NCBI GenBank assembly: GCA_003446015.1
Contig: DMBU01000059.1
Coordinates: 1-21,591 of the forward strand
Direction of reading: 5' to 3'
Length of the DNA stretch: 21,591 bases
Origin: Bacteroidales bacterium
GTDB taxonomy: Bacteria > Bacteroidota > Bacteroidia > Bacteroidales > UBA12077
Below are positions 8,153 to 16,859 of the stretch, in pieces (the first letter of the stretch is position 1; each line of letters opens with the position of its first letter). A model generated the notes under the pieces. The model did not search any database. It worked only from the letters and a program-made list of their open reading frames with translations, and had not been told where the DNA came from. A program made the translations under genes and the position numbers.

Positions 8153-9130
8153 TTAATTTTCCCAAATAAGCGCGGCAGCGCCCAAAATGGCAGCATCATT
8201 TTCTGATAAACCTGAAGGTTTTAATTCTATTTTATCTTTATAAATTTCTAATAAGTGTTCATTCATATATCTTTTTACAGGTTTAAATAAACGATCACCT
8301 GCATTGGCTAAGCCACCAAATAAGAAAATTACTTCGGGACTTGTTATGGCAACTGCATTAGCTAACATAATACCTAACACATAAGCGGTATAATCAAAAG
8401 CTTTTAACGCAATCGGATCTCTTTCCAGAGATGCTTTATAAATCATTTCACTTGAGATATCATCAATAGCTATGTGTCGCAAAACACTTGGTTCATCAGA
8501 TTCGGCTAAAAATTCTTTTACTGTTCTCACTATTCCAGATGCTGATGCATAAGTTTCCAAACAACCTTTTCGGCCACAATTACACATGCGACCATTAGGG
8601 TCAAATATGGCATGTCCTAATTCTCCTGCAAAACCATCATGACCTAAAATCATTTTGCCATTTGCTACGAATCCGCTCCCCAATCCTGTTCCCAGGGTAA
8701 TCATGATAAAATCCTTTAAGTATTTTGCATTGCCATAAATCATTTCGCCCATGGCTGCGGCATTGGCATCGTTGGTTAACTTAACCGGAAGTCCAATTTT
8801 CTTACTTAAAAGATCGGCCAATGGAACTTTCCCTTTCCAGGGAAGATTTGGTGCAAATTCTATGGTTCCTTTATAATAATTACCATTAGGGGCGCCAATA
8901 CCAACTCCCATTAACTGAAATTCTGTACTTAATCCGGTTAATGATATTTTTAATCGTTCAGCCAGGTAATCAACAAAAACATTAACATCAGTAAATTCTT
9001 TTATTGGAAACGATTCTTTTAGCTTTACAACACCATCTTCAGTAACTACTCCATATGATATGTTTGTTCCTCCAATATCAATTCCAATTGCCAGTTTTTG
9101 CATTGTTTTGTTCTTTTTAAAATTTAACAT
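8153..9130 (-). CDS. ROK family sugar kinase (glucokinase/mannokinase type)
   Basis: A cytoplasmic ROK-family kinase that phosphorylates a hexose with ATP. The N-terminal phosphate-binding motif AIGIDIGGTN (residues 14-23), the catalytic-base region NDANAAAMGE (Asp121), the ATP-site segment TLGTGLGSG (145-153) and the ROK signature ELGH...CNCGRKGCLE, with a zinc-binding His and three Cys (183, 185, 190), are all present. It is last in the operon after the GH92 mannosidase and the FucP-like transporter, which points to mannose or glucose freed from mannosides as substrate. The start at 9130 leaves a 24-base gap to the transporter stop; an ATG at 9103 (MQKLAIG) gives the more typical ROK N-terminus and is a serious alternative. 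The family is certain; the exact sugar is inferred from context. Confidence 0.93.
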   Translation of the reverse strand: MLNFKKNKTMQKLAIGIDIGGTNISYGVVTEDGVVKLKESFPIKEFTDVNVFVDYLAERLKISLTGLSTEFQLMGVGIGAPNGNYYKGTIEFAPNLPWKGKVPLADLLSKKIGLPVKLTNDANAAAMGEMIYGNAKYLKDFIMITLGTGLGSGFVANGKMILGHDGFAGELGHAIFDPNGRMCNCGRKGCLETYASASGIVRTVKEFLAESDEPSVLRHIAIDDISSEMIYKASLERDPIALKAFDYTAYVLGIMLANAVAITSPEVIFLFGGLANAGDRLFKPVKRYMNEHLLEIYKDKIELKPSGLSENDAAILGAAALIWEN

Positions 9131-9154
9131 CGCCTAAAATTATAAAAAAGAATA

Positions 9155-10615
9155 CTATTCTGATACAGCTTTCGATAAATATCCTTTCCATCCATAATAC
9201 ATTAAATATGCATAACAGATAACAGGAATAAAGAAAGAGTAATGATATCCGTTAAACGAATCGGCTACAGCACCCTGAATAACAGGAATGATTGCTCCTC
9301 CAAGAATCATCATAACCAGGATGGATGAACCCTGGGCTGTATTTTCTTTTAAATCTTTGATGGCTAAAGTAAAAATGTTCGACCACATAATTGAATTAAA
9401 TAAACCAATTCCAACAATTGTCCACAACGCAACTTCACCATCTGTGACCAAGGTTGTTATAAGTAAACCAATAACTATAAATGCGAAAATAGCCAGGGTC
9501 CTGCCCGGCAATGATTTTCCTAAAATAAAACCGAGGTAATTTATCATTAAGAAAATGATAAACGGAGAGATTCTGTTAAACTCAAATCTTGAACCACTTT
9601 CAATATAAATGATTCCATAAATCAAAAGGAAAGTCAATATCGAAGTAATAAGCATTAAAATATATTTTTTGATTTTTTGAAGATTACTTAATGAAATTGC
9701 TCCTAAAAAACGACCAATCATGGCACCACCCCAATAAAATGCTAAAAAGTTTTTCGCTTCCATTTCCGGGTATGCAAGTAACTCGCCTGCGTAGTTAATA
9801 AATGAACTTCCGATACTTACTTCTGCTCCAACGTACATAAAAATGGCAATTCCTCCTAAAACCAAATGCTTATGTTTTAAAGCTCCAGCACCTTTTTCAA
9901 TGCTCGAAGAATTGGTGAATCGTGGTAGTTTTGTAAATTTTATAAGTATAGCAAGTAATACAAACAATATGGCAAAAATAAGGTATGGAATCTGCACCCC
10001 TAAAGCTGATAAAGGCTCGCCTGAATCTGTTAAAACCGGATTGCCAATATTTGTGTATAAAGGAGCTCCAAGTTTAGCAAAAAAATGAAAAACAAAATAA
10101 CCTCCTAAAATCGGAGCAAGGGTGGTTCCCAGAGAATTAAATGCCTGAGATAAGTTTAATCTGCTCGAAGCAGTTTCTGGCGGACCAAGTAATGCTACAT
10201 ATGGATTTGCAGCAATTTGTAGTAGTGTAAATCCTAATGCTAAAATAAATAATGCTGCCAGGAATAATCCGAAAATTTTAAATTCTGCCGCAGGTAAAAA
10301 CAATAAACTGGCAAAAGCGGATGTCATTAATCCCCATATAATTCCATTCTTATAACCTATTCTTGAAATGGGATCTCCAGTACGGGCAGAAATAATAAAA
10401 TAAACTAAAGAACCCACAAAGTAAGCTGTAAAGAATGCAAACTGAATCATCATAGATTGGAATCGACTCAGTTCGAACATCTTTTTTAAAAATGGAATTA
10501 AAATATCGTTCATGCAGGTAATAAATCCCCACATGAAAAATAAGCTTGTTAAAACGATCAAAGCGCTTGTGTAGTTTTGCCTGCCTGATGGCAAACTTGA
10601 TTTTTGAGTTGTCAT
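9155..10615 (-). CDS. FucP/GluP-type sugar:H+ symporter (MFS)
   Basis: A 486-residue inner-membrane transporter of the fucose-galactose-glucose/H+ symporter branch of the MFS, with about twelve hydrophobic segments. The family hallmarks are FFMWGFITCMNDILIPFLKK in helix 1, the loop RIGYKNG, the ANPYVALLG segment and the SRLNLSQAFNSLGTTLAPILGG stretch. It should import the monosaccharide released by the neighbouring GH92 enzyme, followed by phosphorylation by the ROK kinase; spacing is 5 bases from the GH92 stop and 24 bases to the kinase. Oddity: residues 8-13 read LPSGRQ and are encoded by a small palindrome (10576-10595) that looks like an inserted repeat element carried in frame before the first helix. 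Sugar specificity (mannose, glucose or galactose) cannot be decided from sequence. Confidence 0.92.
   Translation of the reverse strand: MTTQKSSLPSGRQNYTSALIVLTSLFFMWGFITCMNDILIPFLKKMFELSRFQSMMIQFAFFTAYFVGSLVYFIISARTGDPISRIGYKNGIIWGLMTSAFASLLFLPAAEFKIFGLFLAALFILALGFTLLQIAANPYVALLGPPETASSRLNLSQAFNSLGTTLAPILGGYFVFHFFAKLGAPLYTNIGNPVLTDSGEPLSALGVQIPYLIFAILFVLLAILIKFTKLPRFTNSSSIEKGAGALKHKHLVLGGIAIFMYVGAEVSIGSSFINYAGELLAYPEMEAKNFLAFYWGGAMIGRFLGAISLSNLQKIKKYILMLITSILTFLLIYGIIYIESGSRFEFNRISPFIIFLMINYLGFILGKSLPGRTLAIFAFIVIGLLITTLVTDGEVALWTIVGIGLFNSIMWSNIFTLAIKDLKENTAQGSSILVMMILGGAIIPVIQGAVADSFNGYHYSFFIPVICYAYLMYYGWKGYLSKAVSE
10576..10595. repeat. Palindromic element inside the transporter gene (encodes LPSGRQ)
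   Basis: TTTGCC (10576-10581) and GGCAAA (10590-10595) are inverted repeats around TGCCTGAT. On the coding (minus) strand this region reads as the peptide LPSGRQ. Bacteroidetes proteins often contain LPAGRQ-like peptides produced by a short palindromic repeat that inserts in frame; this looks like such a copy. It shares the CAGGC and CAAGTTTG strings with the hairpin at 7994-8033. Confidence 0.5.
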
Positions 10616-10620
10616 GTTTA

Positions 10621-13566
10621 TTATTTAATAGTTATTTCATCAGCAAAAATAAATAATTCATTACCCTGTCCTTTATGCCAGTCGGGACACATGTTACTGC
10701 TTTTCCCTAAAACCCTGATGTATCTTGATTTTAATGGCTTAGTTTTTAAGGTAAAATCTTTTATAATTGAGCCCCATTCATTTTCAGGAATGACATTATT
10801 TACTTTAGCTATAGATTTAAATTCTTTTCCATCATTTGATGAGAAAAATTCAACATATTCGGGCATAAAAATCCATGAGTTAATATCTTGTAAAAAATTG
10901 ATGGATAAATATGAAACTGTAGTAGATTTACCTAAATCGACAATGGCATCCAAATCAAAACCATTATAACCTTGCCATGAACCTGTGCGAAAATCAGCAT
11001 CGCCTGTAATGCCATCAATCAATGCCGAATCACCACCAGCTGTATATTGTCTGTGAGGTTTTGTGTTCAGTTTTATATTTCGTCCTTCGGGAAATTTAAT
11101 CAGGTTTAGTTCTGTAACCGCAGATTTCTGACCTTCTTTTTCAGCAAAATATTTTATAGTTGTTGTTTTGTTAATCAATATAGGAAATTCATATAGATTT
11201 GTTGTATTTGTTGGCTCTTCACCATTGCTTTTATAATAAATTTTAGCATCATTAAATTGATGTAACAACTCAACCTTAATTTCGTTTGTAAAACTTCGTT
11301 TCATTACATTGGAATAGGGTATGGGAAGTATTTGTTGATCGCTAATTTCCGAAACCGGAATGGTTTCATCTTGCGATCCCCATTCTTTGTTGGGTTTATT
11401 TCCCATTGTGAAAATCAGCTCTCCGCCATTCATAATAGACTGGTGCTCAATGTATGATTTTTCATATGAAGACCCATTGAGCTGAGCAGATTGTATGTAT
11501 TTGTTTTCTTTCGACAGATTCCTGGTTTTAATAATGAAATTTTTCCCGTCTTCCAGGTTAATTTGTGCCGATTTTAAGATGGGACTTCCAATAATATAAA
11601 TTCCAGATCCGGGAGTTACCGGGTAAAAGCCCATAGCACTCAATACATACCAGGCTGACATTTGACCACAATCTTCGTTACCAATATATCCATCAGGTTT
11701 AGCCGAATACATTTCGTAAAGAATTTTTTGAACCATTTCCTGGGTTTTCCAGGGCTCATTTACAAAGTTGTATAAATAAGCCATATGGTGACTAGGCTCG
11801 TTACCATGCGCATATTGTCCTATTAAGCCTGTTATATCAGCCTGTGTTCGACCTGTTGTTTCTGTATCCGCCGAAAAAAGCTGATCAAGTTTAGTTGAAA
11901 ATTTTTCTTTTGCACCCATCAGGTGAATTAATCCATTAATATCTTGTGGAACATAAAAGGAGTATTGCCAGGCATTTGCTTCGGTGTAATTAAAATCTAC
12001 TTCAGTCGGATCGAAAGGATATTTCCACGCTCCAAATAACCTGGGGCGCATAAAACCTGTATTTGGATCAAAAATATTTTTATACGATTGTGCTCTTTTT
12101 GTGAAATAGTTGTAATTTTTTAAAGAATCTAAATCTCGTGCCATTTGAGCAATACACCAGTCATCGTAGGCATATTCAAGCGTTTTAGAAACCGATTCAG
12201 ATTCCTTGTTGGCAAGTACATAACCAAATTGTTTATAGCTCTCAAGTCCCAAATGATCTTGCATAGCACTATGTTTCATGGCTTCGAACGCTTTATTTAC
12301 ATCATAATCACGAATTCCTTTTTGATATGCATCAAAAATTACAGGAATAGAATGATAGCCAATCATGCATCCGGTATAGTTTCCCGCAAGTTCCCAAACA
12401 GGAAGTTTTCCTCCATTTTCATATTGTTGAATAAATGTTTTTATAAAATCGTTGGTTCTTTTCTGATCGATGATGGTGTAAAGCGGATGCGCTGCCCTGT
12501 AAGTATCCCAAAGCGAAAAAACAGTATAATTCGTAAATTTGTTTGATTGATGTATGTGTAAATCTGTTCCACGATATTTTCCATCAATGTCCATAAAAAT
12601 ATTAGGGGCAATCATGGTATGATAAAGAGCCGAATAGAAAATAACTTTATTTTCCCGGCTTGCTTTTACTTCGATTTTCCTTAATTCTTTATTCCAGGCT
12701 CTGTATGCTTCAGTTTTTACTTTATTAAAATCCCAATGAGAAATTTCTTGTTCAAGATTATTTCGTGCACCATCGGTACTTACTGCAGAAATACCAACTT
12801 TTACAAGAAGTTTTCGTTTTGAAAATTTCCCAAAATCAAGTGCTGCTTTAATATTTTTTCCTTCGGCATTTGTTAAATTTTCGTTGATAGAGTCGTTTAC
12901 AGCAAGATGTAATTTTTGAATTGGTTGATTAAAACGGGCAACAAAATATACATACTGATCTTGTGCCCATGATCTTGACCGTCGCATTCCTTCAATTTCA
13001 TATTCATTGATTTGCTTTAAACTTGATTCTAACACTTCATCGCGATGCGTAAGATCAACAATTACAAATGCATTTTTATTTTTTGGGAAAGTATATTGAT
13101 GGAAACCAACACGATTAGTTGCTGTGAGTTCCACAAATATCCCATAATCATCAAGCTTTACGGAATAGTATCCAGCTCTGGCCATTTCGGTTTTTTTATT
13201 AAATCGCGATGCATATCCATGTTCAACTCCTTCTTGAAATCCATTATTCAGATAAAATTTTTCAGATGTTGGCATCAATAAAATATCACAGTAATCTGCT
13301 ATTCCTGTTCCGCTTAAATGTGTATGTGAAAATCCGTAAATAACTGAGTCAGAATAATGATAACCGGAACATCCATCCCAACCTTCAAGTCTGGTATCAG
13401 GGCTCAATTGCACCATTCCAAAAGGAACCGTTGCTCCCGGGAAAGTGTGTCCATGGCCGCCTGTTCCTATGAAAGGATCTACATAACTTGCTGGTTCATT
13501 GTTATATTGGCAAGATTTCAATAAAAAAAGTATGGGAATTAAAATAATGAGTGATAATCTTTTCAT
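10621..13566 (-). CDS. GH92 exo-alpha-mannosidase lipoprotein with F5/8-type C-terminal domain
   Basis: A 981-residue surface or periplasmic alpha-mannosidase of glycoside hydrolase family 92 (calcium-dependent, inverting enzymes releasing mannose from alpha-mannosides). A lipobox-like LKSC (16-19) suggests a lipid anchor. The GH92 opening YVDPFIGTGGHGHTFPGA (28-45), SLWDTYRAAHP (351-361), YTEANAWQY (527-535), GNEPSHH (588-594) and GNEDCGQMSAW (629-639) are strong family signatures. Glu529 and Asp632 fall where the acid and base are expected, but that placement is my inference. After about residue 745 come a chitobiase-C-like beta domain (about 757-822, KIYYKSNGEEPT) and an F5/8-type (discoidin) carbohydrate-binding domain (about 840-980). 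It is first in the operon with the transporter and kinase. There is no SusC/SusD pair in the window, so oligosaccharide uptake across the outer membrane must be handled elsewhere. The linkage specificity is not readable. Confidence 0.94.
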   Translation of the reverse strand: MKRLSLIILIPILFLLKSCQYNNEPASYVDPFIGTGGHGHTFPGATVPFGMVQLSPDTRLEGWDGCSGYHYSDSVIYGFSHTHLSGTGIADYCDILLMPTSEKFYLNNGFQEGVEHGYASRFNKKTEMARAGYYSVKLDDYGIFVELTATNRVGFHQYTFPKNKNAFVIVDLTHRDEVLESSLKQINEYEIEGMRRSRSWAQDQYVYFVARFNQPIQKLHLAVNDSINENLTNAEGKNIKAALDFGKFSKRKLLVKVGISAVSTDGARNNLEQEISHWDFNKVKTEAYRAWNKELRKIEVKASRENKVIFYSALYHTMIAPNIFMDIDGKYRGTDLHIHQSNKFTNYTVFSLWDTYRAAHPLYTIIDQKRTNDFIKTFIQQYENGGKLPVWELAGNYTGCMIGYHSIPVIFDAYQKGIRDYDVNKAFEAMKHSAMQDHLGLESYKQFGYVLANKESESVSKTLEYAYDDWCIAQMARDLDSLKNYNYFTKRAQSYKNIFDPNTGFMRPRLFGAWKYPFDPTEVDFNYTEANAWQYSFYVPQDINGLIHLMGAKEKFSTKLDQLFSADTETTGRTQADITGLIGQYAHGNEPSHHMAYLYNFVNEPWKTQEMVQKILYEMYSAKPDGYIGNEDCGQMSAWYVLSAMGFYPVTPGSGIYIIGSPILKSAQINLEDGKNFIIKTRNLSKENKYIQSAQLNGSSYEKSYIEHQSIMNGGELIFTMGNKPNKEWGSQDETIPVSEISDQQILPIPYSNVMKRSFTNEIKVELLHQFNDAKIYYKSNGEEPTNTTNLYEFPILINKTTTIKYFAEKEGQKSAVTELNLIKFPEGRNIKLNTKPHRQYTAGGDSALIDGITGDADFRTGSWQGYNGFDLDAIVDLGKSTTVSYLSINFLQDINSWIFMPEYVEFFSSNDGKEFKSIAKVNNVIPENEWGSIIKDFTLKTKPLKSRYIRVLGKSSNMCPDWHKGQGNELFIFADEITIK

Positions 13567-13666
13567 CTTCTGAACTATGAATTAATCAATATTTCTGAAT
13601 CTGTTCTTAACAAGTTCAGAGACTAAATATAGTAAAAATAGAATTCCTGAATTTAAAAGTTTATTA

Positions 13667-13695
13667 TTTGTTTGAGCAATTCGGCAATATATTTG
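13667..13695 (+). promoter_or_regulatory. Promoter for the DUF4384-like gene
   Basis: TTTG (13667-13670), a 17-base spacer and TATATTTG (13688-13695) match the Bacteroidetes -33/-7 promoter pattern (TTTG and TAnnTTTG). Transcription should begin near 13702, about 35 bases before the ATG at 13737. Confidence 0.65.
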
Positions 13696-13736
13696 ATTAG
13701 AATTTTATATTTTTAAAAAGAAATTAAACATTGATT

Positions 13737-14555
13737 ATGAAAAAGATTTTACCATCAGTTGTATTGTTTTGGATATTCATTTTTTTGAATACTGCTGGAT
13801 ATGCTCAGGAAAAAGTTGAAGAAATAAATGTGCATGGGATACAGGGAGTTGCAGTCGGAAGTGATTTGGAGTCTGTAGATCAGATAACTCAAAGAGCTAT
13901 AAATGAAGCAAAAATTGAAGCTTTGAAAAAAGCCGGTATCGCTGAGAATATAGCTTCATTTAGTGACTTTTTTCAATCAGAAAATAAAGAAAAATATGAA
14001 GAGTTATTTACATCTGATATCCTTTCGGATATTCGGGGCTCAGTGAAAGATATTGAGATTTTAGATGCCAAAAAATTCTTCGATCAAACGAACAGATTAA
14101 GAATTGAAGTCTTAATTAATTGTACCGTAATTAAATATTTAACCGAAAAAGATATAACTTTTGATGCATGGATTGATGGTGTTGGAATGTTTTATCCAAG
14201 CGAAACTAACTTGATGTTTAAGGTAAAGCCTTCGAAAGATTCGTATTTAAAGATTTTTATTTTAAGCGAATCAGAAGCGTTTCAATTATTTCCCAATGAC
14301 AAGGAATTGTCACATCTGTTAAAAGCAAATACATCATATGATTTCCCCTCTGAGCTAATGGAATACGAATTATACACAGATAAAAAATCCGAAGTTCACA
14401 GAATGATCATGGTGTTTATGAAAGAAGATATTCCTTACACCAACAAAGTAGAGTATAAAAAGATTATTGACTGGATATTTTCTATTCCTCCTGATATGCG
14501 TGTGATTAAATCGTTCGGATTTACTGTGGTACAAGAAGATAAGATGAAAGAGTAA
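13737..14555 (+). CDS. Exported DUF4384-like protein of unknown function
   Basis: An exported protein of about 272 residues. A signal peptide ends at AGYAQ, roughly 26 residues from the start. The N-terminal half (EINVHGIQGVAVGSDLESVDQITQRAINEAKIEALKKAG...) resembles the LPP20/FlgO-type domain in which a repeated Ala- and Lys-rich helix follows a short beta strand. The C-terminal half (LMFKVKPSKDSYLKIFILSESEAFQLFPNDKE) matches the DUF4384 pattern, where a beta segment is followed by an LFPN motif. Proteins of this layout are usually envelope-associated, but no biochemical role is established to my knowledge. The ATG at 13737 is chosen over the TTG at 13731; a good promoter lies just upstream. 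It diverges from the mannoside operon and converges with the methyltransferase gene. Confidence 0.75.
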   Translation: MKKILPSVVLFWIFIFLNTAGYAQEKVEEINVHGIQGVAVGSDLESVDQITQRAINEAKIEALKKAGIAENIASFSDFFQSENKEKYEELFTSDILSDIRGSVKDIEILDAKKFFDQTNRLRIEVLINCTVIKYLTEKDITFDAWIDGVGMFYPSETNLMFKVKPSKDSYLKIFILSESEAFQLFPNDKELSHLLKANTSYDFPSELMEYELYTDKKSEVHRMIMVFMKEDIPYTNKVEYKKIIDWIFSIPPDMRVIKSFGFTVVQEDKMKE

Positions 14556-14642
14556 AATGGAGAGTAGTGATTTGTGAATAAACTTATAAATAAATTACTG
14601 TTTTCTGTTTCTCTCCATCAGGAACGACAACTTAAAAAGTTC

Positions 14643-15284
14643 TTATTTTTTCCGAATCAACGTTAATCCATCACGCAAAGGCAAAATAACTTTCTCAATC
14701 CGGTCGTCATCTTTGATAAATCTGTTAAAATCAAAAATGCCTTTTGTGTATTCATCATCAGGTGATTCTAATTCAATTACTTTGCCGCTCCATAAAACAT
14801 TGTCGGCCAATATAAACCCTCCTGGTTTTACAAAATCAAAAACCAAATGATAATATTCGAGATATTCTCTCTTATCTGCATCAATAAAAACCAGATCGAA
14901 TTGTTCGTTTAACTGAGGTATAATTTTTCGTGCATCACCGAAATGTAAATCAACCTTGTTTTCTATTCCGGCTTTCAGAAAATATTTTCTTATGATTTCC
15001 TCAAGTTCGTCATTCATCTCAATCGTATGAAGAATGCCTTTTTCTTTTAAACCTTTAGCTAAGCAAATGGCCGAATAACCAGTGTAAGTTCCCAATTCAA
15101 GTATTCTTTCAGGATGAATCATTTTACTGATCATTTCAAGAACTTTGCCCTGTAAGTGTCCCGATAGCATTCTGGGCCTCAGGACTTTCAGATTAGTTTC
15201 TCTGTTTAATTCGGCTAATACGGGATCTTCCCCGTCGGAGTGATTTAAAATATATTCTTCAATATTGAAAAAGAAATCGGACAT
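14643..15284 (-). CDS. SAM-dependent O-methyltransferase (family 3, COMT-like)
   Basis: A cytoplasmic class I methyltransferase of the small O-methyltransferase family 3 (213-214 residues). The SAM-binding motif ILELGTYTGYSAICLAKGL, the acidic ribose-binding residue in LHTIEMNDE, the GDARKIIPQL segment, FDLVFIDADKREY with the metal-binding Asp, and GGFILADNVLWSGKV, whose Asp-Asn supplies further metal ligands, occur in family order. Related enzymes methylate catechol-like or caffeoyl-type hydroxyls with Mg2+; the natural substrate in Bacteroidetes is usually unknown. Two ATGs are adjacent (15287 and 15284); either may be used. It follows the M16 peptidase gene on the same strand, but an 84-base gap holding a large palindrome (15300-15360) separates them, which may uncouple the two. 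Confidence 0.92.
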   Translation of the reverse strand: MSDFFFNIEEYILNHSDGEDPVLAELNRETNLKVLRPRMLSGHLQGKVLEMISKMIHPERILELGTYTGYSAICLAKGLKEKGILHTIEMNDELEEIIRKYFLKAGIENKVDLHFGDARKIIPQLNEQFDLVFIDADKREYLEYYHLVFDFVKPGGFILADNVLWSGKVIELESPDDEYTKGIFDFNRFIKDDDRIEKVILPLRDGLTLIRKK

Positions 15285-15299
15285 CATTTGTTCTGTTTT

Positions 15300-15360
15300 G
15301 TCATTCCAGTGAAAACGGGAATCTCTTAACTTGAGATTCGTGGACTTTGTGCGGAATGAC
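15300..15360. repeat. 61-base imperfect palindrome (GTCATTCC...GGAATGAC)
   Basis: The ends GTCATTCC (15300-15307) and GGAATGAC (15353-15360) are perfect inverted repeats. An inner pair GAATCTC (15319-15325) and GAGATTC (15333-15339) forms a second stem with a 7-base loop. The whole could fold into one long interrupted hairpin. The sequence type (CATTCCAGTGAAAACGGGAATC) is a widespread bacterial interspersed palindrome, from recall. It fills the gap between the M16 peptidase stop (15372) and the methyltransferase start (15287), so in RNA it may stabilise or separate the two messages. No second copy is in the window. Confidence 0.65.
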
Positions 15361-15371
15361 TTTTAGTTATT

Positions 15372-16598
15372 TTATTGATAAACCAACATCGACATTTTCT
15401 CAATGTCTAAAACTTCGTTGGCAATTTCCTGGATATCTTCAACAGTAATATTTTCAATTTTTTCCTTAATTACATTCAGTTCGTCAACTTTATTAAAAAG
15501 CATAAAACTTTTCCCCATGGACAGCATTAAATTGGCATTGTTTTCAGAACTAATAGCAATCTGTCCAAATAGCTGACGTTTAGCTTTTCTTAATTGAACA
15601 ATTCCAAGCTTTTTTGTTCGCAATGATTCAAACTCCTTTTTAATCAGTTTTATACATTTATTGAAATTTTCTTTATCCGTTCCAAAATAGATGGAGAAAA
15701 CACCTGTATCAGAGTAAGCCGAATAATTCGATTCTACGTGGTATGCATAGCCATATTTTTCTCGGAGTAATAAACTTAATCGTGAATTTAATCCCGGGCC
15801 ACCCAACATATTATCCAGTAAAATCATGGCAACTTTTTTCTTATCGTGGGCATTATATGCAATGTTCCCAATAATACAATGAGTCTGATGTGTATTCTTT
15901 TTGATTATTTTGGTTTCAGGAATGTAATTGTCAATTTTTGCTCTTTGATTAATTCTTGGATTAGCTTCTATTTGTCCAAAATACTTATTTGCAAGCTTCT
16001 TAAGTTTTGTGAATGAGATATCGCCCACCGAGCAAAAAACCATCTCGTTGGTATTGTAATTTTTCGAGATAAACGATTCAATATCTTTTTTTGTAAATCG
16101 TCTAAGATCTTTAGGATTACCTAAAATGTTTTTCCCTAAAGCCTGATTTCTGAAAATCAGCTCTTCAAAATCATCAAAAATAAGTTCAGCAGGATCATCT
16201 TTATACGAATTAATTTCCTCAATAATAACTTCTTTCTCACGAGTTAGCTCCTTAGCCGGGAAGATTGAGTTAAAAGTAATGTCAGAAATAAGCTCCATGG
16301 CTCGTTCATAATCATCTTTTAAAAAAGATGTATGAATTGTTGTTTCTTCTTTACTCGTGTATGCGTTTATTTCGCCACCAACATCTTCTAAACGACTTAA
16401 GATATGATATGCTTTCCGCTTTTTTGTTCCTTTAAAAATAGCATGTTCAATGAAATGAGCCATTCCGTGCTCGTGCTCGTCCTCATCACGTGATCCGGCA
16501 TTAATGATTAAGCCGCAATGTCCGACAGGTGATTTTAAAGGTAAATGTATAATTCGTATCCCGTTCTCCAGTGTATAACTCTCGTAATCCATCTCCAT
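15372..16598 (-). CDS. M16 family zinc metallopeptidase
   Basis: A peptidase of the M16 (pitrilysin/processing-peptidase) family, about 408 residues from the chosen start. The inverted zinc motif HFIEH (residues 61-65 counted from the long-ORF start 16637) binds zinc with two His and carries the catalytic Glu. The third ligand is expected in EVIIEEINSYKDDP, about 75 residues downstream. The C-terminal half shows the substrate-binding segment SRLSLLLREKYGYAYHVES with the usual Arg and Tyr. There is no signal peptide from this start, so it may be cytoplasmic. The long form starting at 16637 would begin upstream of a TACTTTTG -7 promoter element (16612-16619), so ATG 16598 or 16592 (MEMDYESYTL) is preferred. 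It diverges from the tRNA-Phe gene and precedes the methyltransferase. Confidence 0.92.
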   Translation of the reverse strand: MEMDYESYTLENGIRIIHLPLKSPVGHCGLIINAGSRDEDEHEHGMAHFIEHAIFKGTKKRKAYHILSRLEDVGGEINAYTSKEETTIHTSFLKDDYERAMELISDITFNSIFPAKELTREKEVIIEEINSYKDDPAELIFDDFEELIFRNQALGKNILGNPKDLRRFTKKDIESFISKNYNTNEMVFCSVGDISFTKLKKLANKYFGQIEANPRINQRAKIDNYIPETKIIKKNTHQTHCIIGNIAYNAHDKKKVAMILLDNMLGGPGLNSRLSLLLREKYGYAYHVESNYSAYSDTGVFSIYFGTDKENFNKCIKLIKKEFESLRTKKLGIVQLRKAKRQLFGQIAISSENNANLMLSMGKSFMLFNKVDELNVIKEKIENITVEDIQEIANEVLDIEKMSMLVYQ

Positions 16599-16611
16599 TT
16601 TGTATCTTCTG

Positions 16612-16638
16612 CAAAAGTATAAAAAACTAACTATCAAA
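16612..16638 (-). promoter_or_regulatory. Promoter for the M16 peptidase gene
   Basis: On the minus strand TACTTTTG (16619 to 16612) is an exact TAnnTTTG -7 element, and TTTG (16638 to 16635) lies upstream with a 15-base spacer, slightly short of the usual 17-20. Transcription should start near 16605, just before the ATG at 16598. This decides the gene start. Confidence 0.5.
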
Positions 16639-16698
16639 ATACTAAAACAGTTAAAGAATTGCAGTGTTTAAGATTTTTTAAAATTTGAGAAAAAATAT

Positions 16699-16728
16699 TT
16701 TGTAAAAGGATTTTTTCAGTTATATTTG
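16699..16728 (+). promoter_or_regulatory. Promoter for tRNA-Phe
   Basis: TTTG (16699-16702), an 18-base spacer and TATATTTG (16721-16728) match the Bacteroidetes core promoter exactly. The expected start near 16735 is about 14 bases before the tRNA 5' end. Confidence 0.7.
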
Positions 16729-16748
16729 CATCCGCTAACGAGCAAAAA

Positions 16749-16821
<73 letters not shown>

Positions 16822-16826
16822 CAGAG

Positions 16827-16859
16827 AGCCGCCACTTTTACGGGCGGCTTTTGTTTTTT
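16827..16859 (+). terminator. Rho-independent terminator after tRNA-Phe
   Basis: AGCCGCC (16827-16833) and GGCGGCT (16843-16849) form a perfect GC-rich 7-base stem with a 9-base loop, followed by a T-rich tract (16850-16859). It begins 6 bases after the tRNA. Confidence 0.88.

Noticed and set aside
9288..13281. Several plus-strand frames of 78-133 codons opposite the transporter and GH92 genes
   Set aside because: All are shadows of strongly supported coding sequences and lack any family feature.
14557..14618. Inverted repeat ATGGAGAG...CTCTCCAT between convergent genes
   Set aside because: The loop is 46 bases and there is no T run in place; not a convincing terminator or element.
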